Shown here: positions 24,001-34,994 of the stretch, one piece after another
How the letters are laid out: every line of letters begins with the position of its first letter
Numbering within the stretch: position 1 is the stretch's first letter
Assembly (NCBI GenBank): GCA_030247885.1
Contig: JAPDRO010000029.1
Location: forward strand, 62,001 to 126,000
Origin: Taxawa tesnikishii (nom. ined.)
Lineage: Eukaryota > Ascomycota > Dothideomycetes > Dothideales
Direction of reading: 5' to 3'
DNA length: 64,000 nucleotides
The notes under the pieces: generated by a model
Databases searched by the model: none
Told to the model about the DNA's origin: nothing
What the model saw: only the letters and a program-made list of their open reading frames with translations
Translations under genes and position numbers: made by a program

Positions 24001-27000
24001 CGATCCGAAATCCGCTCTCAAGGCCTCCAAAGGCGCCATGGTGTACTTCCTTGGCTTCGATCACGGAAATCTGGTCTCGTGCACCGGCAAGGGTACCGAC
24101 AGCTTTCAAAACGGATCAAGCATCGTCTCTCTTGCTCAAGAGAGCACAGTCGGGGAGTTCAAGCCGCTCCGGGGCGGTCTGATCCAGGCACCCGCTGAAA
24201 GCACCTTCGACGCGGCCGCCGAGGCGCCTTACTTTTCTGCCACAAGCAACTCGAGCGCCTTGAGTCTCCGGCAAAATAGGGCATTCTCCATGTTCGGCCG
24301 CGCCGCCACAACTCCTGCGTGCTCCGGGCTGACGTTTGAGTCCTGGATCAAGATTGCAACAGGCCCCGACGACATAGCAAGCACGGTTGCGGCGTACACG
24401 TCGGAAAAGCAAGCTCGCTCGGACGGCGGCGAGAAAGAGATCCAGACCTTTGTTCTCTCGGCGGCCCCCAGCGGAAGCCAGACATACTCGCTCGAAGGCA
24501 ATATCAACAATCAACCGTTCCGAGTGGACTCGAGCACAGTGAAGGCAGGCCAATGGACGCACGTAGCGTGCACGTGCAGGAACATTTATTCCCTCCGTCT
24601 CGGCGGACAAGACTATGTCGACCTGGGAACGGCGGCCGAGTTCAACATGGCCGACTTCTCGGTGATGTTCCACATCCAGTTCGATCGGCTGGGCGGCTCC
24701 GAGCAGCTGCTGCTGACCAAGGCTGCCTCGCGTGGCTCACCGACGCCGCTGCAGGTCGTCGTCACTGAGGCATCTCGCCTGCGGCTTACCTTTTGGCCTG
24801 ATGAGGACAGCGATAAGTCCAGTCGAACCTCCTTTATGTGCGACTTGGACAACCCGCTGCAAGCAGGCGTGGCGTACAAGATCCTCGTCTCGCGTCGCAT
24901 GGTCAATGTCAAGGGCAAGTCCGCCCCTCGCCAAGGCCAGCTGATCACGATGAAGGTCTGGTCGGCCGCGGGAACGTTGCTTCACGCTCTCCGGCCGCCG
25001 GAGCTGTCGAAGCTCGAGGACGACTCTTCTTCCGTCCTCGATGCAAAGACGCTTTCGTCGCTGCCGGCACCGCCGCTTGCGGGCTCACAGCAGCGACAGA
25101 CGCCCCCTTCTCCTTGGCGGGGCCCCGTTCGCAAAAGGGGTCGAGGGCAAGATCGGCGGCTTCCATGTTTGGTCGACGGCCATCGAGCCCCCGGACGACA
25201 TATCCAAGTGGAAGCCCGAAAACGCGGCCAAGTCCTGCGTCAGCAGCTACTCGTTCACGTCGCCCGAGGGCAGGGTGCTGTTCGATGACAAGACTCGCAA
25301 CCACGGCAAACTCCGGGGCAACCCGCACTGGACCTCATCGCCGTTCGCAAGCGACGCAAAGCTCTCCGTGTACATCAACGGCGTCGCCCAGGAAACTAAA
25401 CGCATCCCCGTCAGCGCTGAGCTGCGGCAGCCCGCCGGCCCCCACCAGCTCACGCTCGGCAACGCCATCCACGGCGACAGCACATTCCGCTACCTCTCCC
25501 GCAAGGCCAACTTTCGGGGCGAGTTTGACGAGCTGCGCATCTGGGAGGTGGCGCGAAGCCTGGAGAGCATCTGCGACGCCCTCTACTCGAGACTGACTGA
25601 GGTGCCGCCCGAGATCGCCGTGTACCTCCCGTTTGACGATGTGTTGCCGACATCCGACGCCGCGGCAACGCCGGGACGACATTCCCCTGCATCCGCGACG
25701 AGTCGATCAACTGCTGGCACCTGTCCGTCATCGGCGCTGGCACGCCCGAGTTCTGCGTATCGGGCGCGCCGGTAGGCTCGGATGCGGCGTGCGTGGCCCA
25801 GGCGCTCCGGACGGGGCCGGCCCCGCAACTGGCGCGGAAAGTCCGGCCCGGGTCGCGGCCGTCGGTTGGCGAGTATGGCGATCTCACGATTGGCGCGAGC
25901 GGCGGCATGGAGGGATCGCTCAAGCGCGTCTATGGCTTCATCGACGCCGACTCGGGGCAATGGGTGCTCGTCACGGGCTTCAAGATCGGCGCGCTGATCA
26001 CCGAATGGGTGAGCCAAGTGCAGACATCTCCGACGCTGATCGGATACATCGAGGGCGCCCCGCCTATCCCGGCCGAGAACTTTGCGTCGAGGGACGACCG
26101 CCCCTTTAGCGCCATCCGCTTCGTCAACGCGACGAAATGCAGCTACTCGTACAGCTCCCGGCGCGAATCTGGCCTCGACAGCAACATATCCTACAGCAGG
26201 GGAGCCGGAGCCAAGTGGGAGGCCACGCTGGGCCTGGGTGCCACGACGCAGGTGGCCTCCGGCGAGGTCAAGGGCGCAGTCAAGGCCGTGCTCGACGTCT
26301 CCTCTTCCTCGCTCACCAACGAGATGTCGACGGCTACGTCTCATTCCACTCTGGACATGAGAGTCGAAACGACGGGAAGCTGGACGGCCAAGGACCAGGA
26401 TGGTAAGGAGCGCTACGAGCCGGCCAACACGGGCGTGGCGCTTGTCGAGAGCGAAGTGGCCGACGTCTTTGCCCTCCGCTTGAAGTTACGGGGGCCGGTC
26501 AAGCCCCTCGTGGCCTACCAGATGAGGCCCAATCCCGACATTCCCAAGGACCGCAACCTCGTTTCGTTCAAGATCAACCCCATGTATACGAAACAGGGCT
26601 GCCTGGACGGTCGGCGCGGCCTCGAAGCCGACGCGTCGTATCCCATGGCAGGACAAGACGGTCCGCCCCGGGACGTGTCGTACTTCAAGCCCAGCGAGGC
26701 CTACGCGCTGAAGGACAGGATCCGCCGGGCCGAGGAGCAGCTTGCCGGCGAACATGAGCGCTACGATCTCTCCCGGGTCAACTACGCCGCTTCCTCTCTT
26801 GTCAGCTCCATCGACAAGGGCAAGCTGGGCTGGAAGGAGCTGCCCAAGCGGAACAAGCGGAACATCTGCAACTCGTATGTCTGGACGGCCGATGGCGGCA
26901 CGTTCCAGGAGACGCTTTCGACTATGGACTTTGTCCAGCTAGAGGTCGGCGGCAACAGCAATGTGCGGATGGGCATCGGAGGCAGCTTGGACGTCGAGGT

Positions 27001-27826
27001 TTCCGTCTCGGCATGCATGGCTACGATGAATGTCGACGCCCTCGTCGCGACGCATTTCAACATGATGCTGACAAAGGAGTCGAATTCCGAGACGTCGTTC
27101 GAGCTGCAGGTCGACATGCCCCCGCCCATCGACATCCGGGAGCAGGACCCCGTGACAAAGGAATGGGCCAAGCGACCCGGAGCCGTGGATACGTATCGGT
27201 GGATGAGCTTTTGGCTCGAGCCGAGCGTCGACGCCACGGCCTCCTTCTTCCAGCAGGTCGTGGATCCGCTTTGGCTGCAGCAGTCCTCTGATCCCGACGC
27301 TTCCGTCCTGCGCTCGCTCTCGGAGTCTCTCAAGGTCGAGAAGCAGGATGTCAAGACCAAAGCCTGGCGCGTGTTCCACCGCTGCACCTACGTCAGCCGG
27401 GTTCCTGAGCGGATCAAGAGCCCTGCTGCTGCTGCTGCTGCTGCTGCGGCTGCCGCGGAGCAGGAGAAGAAGGGGTTGCATGATTACGCGCCGAGCTGGA
27501 TGCTCATCTCGGCGCTGGAGCCGTATGTCCGGCCGGCGAAGAACAAGAGCGAGGTGGCGGCGTATGCGAAGCCGCTTGTTCAGAAGCTTTATCCTGCATT
27601 GGAGAAGCAACCGAGGCTGTTGGATCAGGTTTTGAATATGGTGGTGGAGTATCTTGGTGTTCCGGGGCAGGACATAGGTGAAGTTTTGGATGTCAACCTT
27701 TTTTTTATATGGATTAGTTGCGGCCTTTTTGGATACACGAACAATTTCATCGTTGGCCATTTCAACTCCACTTCCCTACCTCGATCAGAAACATCCATCA
27801 ACAGAGCCGCCAGAAGCGCGCAATGA
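21086..27826 (+). CDS. Giant LamG/ConA-like domain protein, frame disrupted
   Basis: The preferred start is the ATG at 21,086 (GCGCAATGGC); an upstream ATG lies at 21,059. Two clean introns are visible: 23578-23644 (GTAAGT..CAG) and 23743-23800 (GTACGT..TAG). Three LamG/concanavalin-A-like units can be read near 22,230-22,700, 24,250-24,600 and 24,600-25,560, with hallmark strings such as TMEAWV, DVWHHIAVT and GSIDEVRIWKHTL, later GEFDELRIWEVA. The last third (25,790-27,670) is a long soluble region of unknown family with a Gly/Ser/Thr-rich segment and a poly-Ala run at 27,424-27,450. The reading frame changes about six times outside the introns, several in short homopolymers, so the gene is either decayed or affected by base-calling errors. 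A splice at 27,678-27,804 would join it to the downstream FHA-kinase. Function unknown. Confidence 0.6.
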
Positions 27827-29977
27827 CCCCGTGCCGCATCTCGAATTGAGGTTCAGCCGCGAACCGCGAACCACCAATGGCTTTGTGCTTGGAAAAGACC
27901 CAGACACAAGCGACATTGTCCTCGTCAACGAAAAGGGCATCAGTGACCACCACTGCGCCATCACATTAGAGAACGACTTCAACGACATCGACGATTATCG
28001 CCTCGTCGTACGCGATATGAAATCCAGCTGCGGAACCTCCGTCGAGTACGACAAGGAAGCTGGCCGCGATGATGGGGGCGTGCGCCGCGATTCCCGCTGG
28101 ATTGTCAGCGGGCACCTAGTCCCAAAGAGAAACAGACCAATTATCATCGAACTCCACGAATTCTTCAGATTCCGAATTGTTGTCTCACACCATGACATAG
28201 GTTCAGACCTGTACATTGACAATGTCAATTGGTTCCTTCAGGGGGCAATGAGTATGGACGATCTCTTCTGTCAACTCGGCCTCACAAGCCGTCAGCCAAC
28301 CGAACTCCCCAGCGGGGCACATACGCCCGGCACAGGCACAGTCTACCTGAAGAGGAAACTTGGCGAAGGTGCCTTCGGGGTCGTGACTCATATTTAGGAC
28401 GTCAGCGACGGAGATGAGTACGCCATCAAAGAGCCCTCTAGGAAGGTCATCCGAGAGAGAAGGGTCAACGAAAATGCGTGGAAGAGGGAGGCCCATATTA
28501 TGGGACGAATCTCGCATGTTAGTCGACCAACTCATTCCACGCCCCACATCAATCCTAATGTCTTACTAGGACCACGTTGTGAAGTTTATGCGGTTGCCTC
28601 AATTAATCTTCGAGTACGTCCGCGGGGAGCTCTCGAGAACCACGACAACATATCAGCCAACGAGGGGTGCAGATTCTCTGTCAACTGCTCTCGGCACTTA
28701 CATGTCTCCACGGGCACGATCCGCCTATTGCACATCGAGATATCAAGCCAGATAACATCCTTATCCAGCATCGATACACTGGCGACATTTATGTCAAGTT
28801 TGGGGACTTTGGTCTCTCGAGAAAGCCGTGATCCAACGACGGTCTGCAGCTCTTGGCGATATGCCGCCCCGGAGATCCTCAACGAAAGGGACAGAAGAGA
28901 TGCCCATCATAAGAAAAGGAGTTACACTCTAGCTGTCGATATCTGGTCCCTTGGCGTGACTGTCTTCGAATGTGTCTACGATCTTCCATCCAAGAATGCC
29001 ACAGGAGTATCTTGGTCTCAAGAAATCGTGAAGAAGCTGAAGAAGGACCTCCAGAGGAATCTGGACGACTTAAAACAGCTCCTGTGGGACACTATGGTGA
29101 TCATGACGCCAGAGCAGCGACAGCCAGCCCAGTACTGCCCCTTACTGACCAGGATTGCTCTCCGACTCCGACTCCAGCGTCTTAAGCCCAGGGTTATCAA
29201 CGATCAGTGGGCCAATACAGCGTTGCAGACGACTATGGCACAGATCAGTCAACCGTGGTGCTCGAAGATGCACACACGACTGGCAGACTCCTGCCGAGCC
29301 TTTCCCTGGACGACGACGACGACGACGACGACTCGGCGGAGAACCGAAGGTATATCAGATCAGACGGCCCGCCTCCCGATTCTCAGGCATCAGCGAGCTC
29401 TCACGAGAGCTGGTTGCAGGATCCGCTCCACCTGCTCGGTGGCGGGTCCGACGTCGCAGCATTAGGACAGGGGATCTCTGAACCGAGGGGCCGGGCTACC
29501 CAACTCGAAGAAACACCTCGCTACACAGGCTTTCCAGACAATGAAGATTTCGAGTCTCCATCAAGGGAGACGCGGAAGAGGTCGACTCGGCAATCCAAGT
29601 CGTCTTCATCAAGCGGAAGACATAGGAAGCGTCGTGGACACAGTTTCGTCGCAGCTAAGTCCAGCGCCCATCGGCATTATGAGGACCCTGAACCTGAGGC
29701 GCTGCATTACCACCTGGAACGCAACAATGAAGACTATGGGCCTGCGCCGTTCGAGGAGTCGAATTGGACGGAATTCGGCGTTTCAGGTGCTGGCCAAGTC
29801 TATGACTTGGGCCCATTTCAAACGCTGATACTTTCGCAGAAGATGCTCCTGTCCCGACCCACACGCAAGACCGGCGCGGAGGGGAATAGGAGAGTCCATG
29901 GACGGAGAGCGAGGCATATATGGCAGAAGCTCTGCTGTTTGCAATCCGCTAGGACTCTTGATGGATTTGGAAGATAA
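27805..29977 (+). pseudogene. FHA-domain protein kinase, broken
   Basis: An FHA domain is clear near 27,885-28,070 (FVLGKDPDTSDIVL, then SDHHCAI). A Ser/Thr kinase domain follows: glycine loop GEGAFGVV, VAIK-like EYAIKEP, catalytic loop HRDIKPDN at 28,733-28,756, DFG at 28,805, APE (YAAPEIL) and DIWSLG. The tail is acidic and Ser/Arg-rich and contains an octa-Asp tract. An intron at 28518-28569 fits. The kinase is interrupted by an in-frame TAG at 28395-28397, where the family usually has Trp (TGG), by a frame change at the G run 28664-28667, and by another frame change just after DFGLSR. More frame changes occur near 29,150-29,210. If independent of the LamG gene, the start could be the ATG at 27,678. 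As drawn it cannot make an active kinase. Confidence 0.65.
29309..29332 (+). repeat. GAC microsatellite in the kinase tail
   Basis: Eight GAC triplets in a row encode the poly-Asp tract of the kinase C-terminal tail. Confidence 0.9.
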
Positions 29978-30503
29978 CCTGCAAGGAAATCGTGGAACTC
30001 GCCGACGGTCTGGAACGGCCCGCAAGGGGTCATATTGTCCATCCGGTGGTCATACGCAGGGCCGCCAGAACAAGATCCAATCCACCCAGGGACGGCCGGA
30101 CGGAGGCGCGGCGTCTTAAGTTGGCGGATTGTCCACTAGTGGTGGACTGCATGGGTCGGACTTGGGCGAGATCTCCACTCACTGGAGACTATTCTGTGCG
30201 GCTCTGCGGAAGCTCTGGGGCAGGACTGCGTCGAAGATGCGATGCTCTCTGTCGACACTCATCTTCAATTATTAAGAGAAGGAAAGAAATAGGAGCAGAA
30301 TTAGGGTGGTGGTGGTGATGATGCCAAGGATCGGGGCCAGTCAAAAGCCCACTCATTCACGGCTCCCCTGATGGAAGCGGTTGTAGGTGGTCGTACTGGT
30401 CTACGACACTATTGCTGGACTATCAGGGCAGCTGGATTGGCTTCTAAGGACGAGTGCATCACGTTCGATGCTAGCTTCTAGCCAGATAAGCGTAGGATAA
30501 TAG
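29978..30503. other. Intergenic, no gene seen
   Basis: GC-balanced sequence between the kinase remnant and the transposon at 30,506. No coding frame, RNA gene or repeat could be supported. Confidence 0.5.
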
Positions 30504-30505
30504 TA

Positions 30506-32354
30506 ACGTAAACCGCGGGGAAGCCGACTAGGTGGGGAAGCCGACCATCCAAACGCGACCCTTTCATCTTCAAATATTCCTATCATCAACTATGAGCGCC
30601 TCTATACCTAGTAAGCCGGCTTATTCTGAAGCTAATGTCTAGGACGCTATCGCTACTCTTAAAGAAAAGAAATACACCTCGATTCGATAAGTAGCTAGCG
30701 CATCTAAGATCCCTTATAATACTTTACGCGATCGAATAGTAGGACATAGATTACGCGCTATAGCGTATAAAATAGAGTAAATCCTCTTAAACGCGAAAGA
30801 GAAGATATTAGTATAATAGATTATACGTCTTATACGTACTAGATTCCTCGCTTTACTTACGTTAGTCGTATAAATAGTCGAAGAAGTCTAATATAAACGC
30901 GTATAGTTATCGAAGACTTTATAATTATTCCCTTAACTAATTAGTAAGAAGTAGCTCGACTACTTTAAGACTTATTATCCTAAGATCTTAAGTATTTAGA
31001 CTTATTAAATCGAGAGTACGCGCTTTAATATAATAAGTTATAATACTATAAAGAGGTAGTTTAACGTAATAATAGAACTTTTTATAGAATATAACTACCC
31101 TCTAGAGCGTATCTATAATATAGACGAGTTTAACTTTACTATTAAAGTAAGTTAAACATTAAGAGTATTAGTTAATATATATAAGGTATTTAGCTAAAAG
31201 GTAGTTATAAGCTATTAAGAGTAAATAATAGTAATTAAGTATATAAGCGCTACTAGAGAAGCTATATTACTCTTAATTATCTTTAAGGCTAAATATACTA
31301 ATATAGTATAAGTACTTATATATACGCCTTTAAACTAGAAGTTCTTAACTAGTAATAGTAGCTAAATATTTAATAGTTATAGTTTATAATAACTAATTAT
31401 AGTTTTCGAACTCTTAATATAGCTTAATAACTTTATAATATAAAGAATACTAATTATAGACGACTATAGTAGCTATATAATAGTAAAAGTAATCGCCTTT
31501 TATATAGAGAATATAATCGACTTACTTATCTTATTACCTTACTATTTATATATACTTTAGTTACTTAATATTAAGGTATTTATACTACTAAAGCGCGCGC
31601 TAACTTTAGAAACTAATACTACTTTACGAGTCGATTTTAGCTATATATTACGCGTAGAGTAAATAGAGATATATATTTGCGTAAGAGTTAAAGTCCTTAC
31701 TACTTATAATATTATTAGTAAATAGCGTAGTATAAGCCTTATATTATTAAGCCTTATAATAGTACTTAATATACTACTTATAAAGCTAACTATAGTAAAC
31801 TTATAACCTTATATACTTCTATAATAAGCTAATTTAGACCTTTCGCTACTATATAGCTTTCTTTTAAATAGTATTAAACTTTATAAAGTAAATATAGTAC
31901 TTAACTTAGTAATTTAAGCTATATAAGATCTTCCTTCTTTAATTAAGTATTATATAAAACGGATAACTTACGCTTTTAAAGTAATATATAGCGAGAATAT
32001 AACTTTATAAAAGTAAGTTAAAGAGTAGTAAGAACTTCTTAATTCCTAAAAGTCTAAAAAGAAAAGTAAGTAAGTTATATTAAAAGAAAAGTTCGTATTT
32101 AATACGTAAGAAGTACTCGAAATAATAAGGGAAGTAAAAGCGAATATAGCGAAGAAAAAGCCGCGTAAGTAACTACGTAAGTATCTAATTAAAGAGGTAA
32201 TTAAAGAGAAGTAAAATAAAATACTTAAAAATATATATAATAACTTAAATTCGGACTATATTCTTATTATAATACGTAGATAGTAATTAACGCGAAAGAG
32301 GTAGTAGTTTAGTAATTAGCTTCCTTACTTAGTTAGCTTCCTCGTAATTTATAT
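30506..32354 (+). mobile_element. Fot1/pogo-like DNA transposon, RIP-mutated
   Basis: 1,849 bp flanked by TA at 30,504-30,505 and 32,355-32,356. The left end reads ACGTAAACCGCGGGGAAGCC. The right 41 bp align base for base with its reverse complement if C-to-T and G-to-A changes are allowed. The transposase runs on the plus strand from ATG 30,592. Its N-terminus shows a psq-type helix-turn-helix (SIRQVASASKIPYNTLRDR once a TAA is read as Gln), then a YNIDEFNF string fitting the first Asp of the DDE catalytic triad, and ends in a Lys/Arg-rich tail. Many CAA/CAG-to-TAA/TAG changes destroy the frame. The first 120 bp are hardly mutated. This is the best preserved copy of the family in the window. 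Confidence 0.85.
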
Positions 32355-32867
32355 TATAAAAATAGTAAATCTAAATAATAGTAATACTTTTAAATAGTAC
32401 TATAAGTTAAAGTATCTTTTTATATAGTATTATAGTATAAAGGTAATAGTCTATAATAGTTACGATATTAGTAAGAGGTAGCTACTTAGTAATAGTAGCT
32501 ACTCGGTAATAAAATACGTTATATATAAAAGACTTTACTATCTATTTGCGACCCAAAAATTCGCGTTCTACTATCCGGAAACTTTCCGTCTAGTACCATA
32601 AGCCTACGGGAGAGTTTCCTAGAGTAAGGAAGTAAGAGGGAAAAAGCTAGGATTCGGGAGTCTCTAGGATCGCGTATAGCCTAGGAAATAGAGAACCATC
32701 ATAGGACTTTCTGAGGACGCAACTTGGGGCAGGTTTTCAAACCCATGAGATCAGCTGTATCCTCTTTCTTACGGTCTATTATACTTTAAATCCTAGTCCT
32801 CTCTGCATACTACCTCCGTCGCGTTTTAGTAATCGACTACTAATCGGCTTCCCCATGGTTTACGTTA
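32355..32867. mobile_element. Nested remnants of two further TIR elements
   Basis: About 95 bp ending ACGT at 32,519, followed by TA, match the terminal repeat of the 11,524-13,370 element. From about 32,530 the DNA is GC-balanced and unmutated for about 330 bp. It ends in CGGCTTCCCCATGGTTTACG, a Fot1-family TIR with two changes, at 32,865, followed by TA. The left partners of both ends are not evident, so these are solo right ends from a nested insertion history. Confidence 0.6.
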
Positions 32868-32963
32868 CTTCACTCTCCGCGCTGCGAGCCCGGGTATCTA
32901 CTATATTACACTCTATTGTTGTCCTTTTTTGTGCTCCCCTGTCTATCCGAGCCTTGTATCCCA

Positions 32964-34190
32964 TTACAACTTAACATGCAGCTCTTTCAAATCCATTGTC
33001 TCGTCCTCAGCCTTCTTAAGATAACCCTTGCTCATAAGGTTCGGGAAAATAGGAGTGTAGTCGAAGAGGGTATCGCGGATCCAGGCGAGAGGGTAAGGGA
33101 GGGCGTGGAACATCCTGCCGAGGTTCCGGGCAAATTCCATGTTGTGGTTAACGTAATCAATGCGCTTTTTCTCGAACAGCTCGAATCCGGCGCTTACTGC
33201 TCGCTGGTCTCGCAGGTCGACGCCGTCGAGTGCCCTGGCGAGGTAGTAGCCGTCCTCAATGGCCATGCCTATGCCGTATGCTGCGTAGGGCGATACGGGG
33301 TGCACTGCGTCGCCGATGCCGATGATTCGTCCTTTCGACCATGTCTTCATCGAGGGCCGGTTGTAAATTTCCCATCGAAACACCTGTTTGTCAAAGTCGG
33401 TGACTTCTCGGAAGCGAGGCATGGGATCAGCCCAGTCTTTGAGGATGTTGGTGACATGAGCCTTGACGTCTTCGGGGACGGGCTTGCCCTCCCAGGACGG
33501 CTCGACGATCCACCACTCGAAACCGGGCTTTCCATCGTGGACCATGGGGAAGAAGCTAGCCTGATGCTGCCAGTCGTGTGAGACGCATCCGAAGTTGGGC
33601 GGGATCCCCTCGATCTTGTCGCACCAGGCCAGATACAGACGGATTCCAGTGTGGAAGAGTTTGGGGTCGCCAAAAGCCTGCCTGGATACCTTTGAACGGA
33701 TGCCGTCCGCCCCCACGAGAGTATCGGCAATCATAGAGTTTCCGTTCGCAAATCGAACCTCGACGCCGTCATCAAGCTCAACGTATCCGATGACTTCGTG
33801 GTCGGGGTAAATGACGCCCTCGGGGACGAGGTCGAGCATTTGCCTGAACACCGAGGAGCGAAGGATTCCCTAGTGCCAGCCTCTGATGCCCATGGCCTTC
33901 TCGACTTTGGAATTGAATGGGAGTATGACTCGGTCTTTGCCTTTGTGATTCTGGAAGTGTGTGACTGAATATTCTCCGATCTCGTCCAGTTTCATGTCGT
34001 AGGAGCGTAGGATTGACAGGACTGGAGTGTTTAACAAAACAGCACCTCCGATAGCCTTGGGTTCTGGCTGTTGCTCGAAGACGCGCACATCATATCCCCT
34101 CTGAATGAAGGCGAGGGCGGCCGAGACTGCGCCGGGGCCGCCTCCAGCGACTGCCACTCGGCGTCCTGGGCGCCACTGTGTTAAAGACAT
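32964..34190 (-). pseudogene. FAD-dependent aromatic monooxygenase with in-frame TAG
   Basis: One frame of 408 codons plus stop covers the whole family length. The FAD-binding GxGxxG region is AVAGGGPGAVSAALAF near residue 14, the DG motif is DTLVGADGIR, and the GD motif is IGIGDAVHPVSPYAAYGIG, placing it in the PHBH/salicylate-hydroxylase-like group (flavin monooxygenases that hydroxylate aromatic acids with NAD(P)H and O2). Codon 107 (33872-33870) is TAG between GWH and GILRSS, where the frame otherwise continues without a break. CAG to TAG is a CpA-to-TpA change, the RIP signature, and RIP-affected transposon DNA ends within about 100-450 bp of the 3' end. No intron resolves the stop. The gene is probably inactivated in this strain; substrate unknown. 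It is nearest to the DapA-like and ALDH genes. Confidence 0.8.
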
Positions 34191-34994
34191 ACGGGGCTAA
34201 GGTGTAAGGGACGATGGAAGTTCTGAGTACAATCCTAGCAGGGCCAACAGACTACAATCATGGGACTCGGTTTTTAAATAGATCTAATGTGCACACTGAA
34301 GTAAAGTTAGCTGTCGTACGCCGCCTTAACTTCTCCACAAAACGTCCCGAGTGCCCACAAGTCCCAACGTGAAGTACCTTTCCTTCAATCTCACGAAGTA
34401 CTCTGCTCTCCCACCTACTCTGAGAACAAAAATCTTCCTCTCTTTCGACTCATTTCCAGGCCTAGCTAACTTTCTGAGTTTACGGAGAAACGTCGGGTAC
34501 CTCTTACGTTACCTTTTAGTTGGCTCATACGACTACTAGCTATATATATATACCATGCTACCCTCTCGTATTAAATACACATTGTATACATAGTATAACA
34601 GTGCATTACAAGGTTAGTACTTTGCGCGTAAGGTAAAGTATAACTCGAGGTTAAGCTACGCAAGCGAGTAGCTTGCGTTTATAAAGGTAAAACCCTTTTT
34701 ACTCTAGAAAAGGCAACGATTAGTCTTGAACTCTAAGTATCACTCGTTATTCCTAGCCCTCTATACGTTACTGTTTACCTTACCCTTATAGTGAGTCCTG
34801 AACGGGGAGGTAAGTTATGTCATCCCGCGTCCTTGGAGGAGAGCGACGTTGTTCAGCAGCAACCCATTACCCTCGTTCTCACCTTAAATGTCGGCACTCG
34901 GCGGTCCGGATACAAAAACTACGCATAAGGACAGCAACAAAGCAAAGAATTAGCTTGCCCGGTTTGGAACATCAGTCATCCCATACGCCAGGAT
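34191..34994. other. Intergenic, no gene seen
   Basis: Holds the upstream region of the monooxygenase and the 3' flank of the DapA-like gene. A moderately AT-rich stretch at 34,530-34,640 includes a short (TA)n run. No coding frame was supported. Confidence 0.5.

Noticed and set aside
30506-32865. Treating the whole 2.36 kb as one transposon
   Set aside because: A RIP-altered but complete right TIR with TA lies at 32,354, giving 1,849 bp; the remainder contains ends of other elements.
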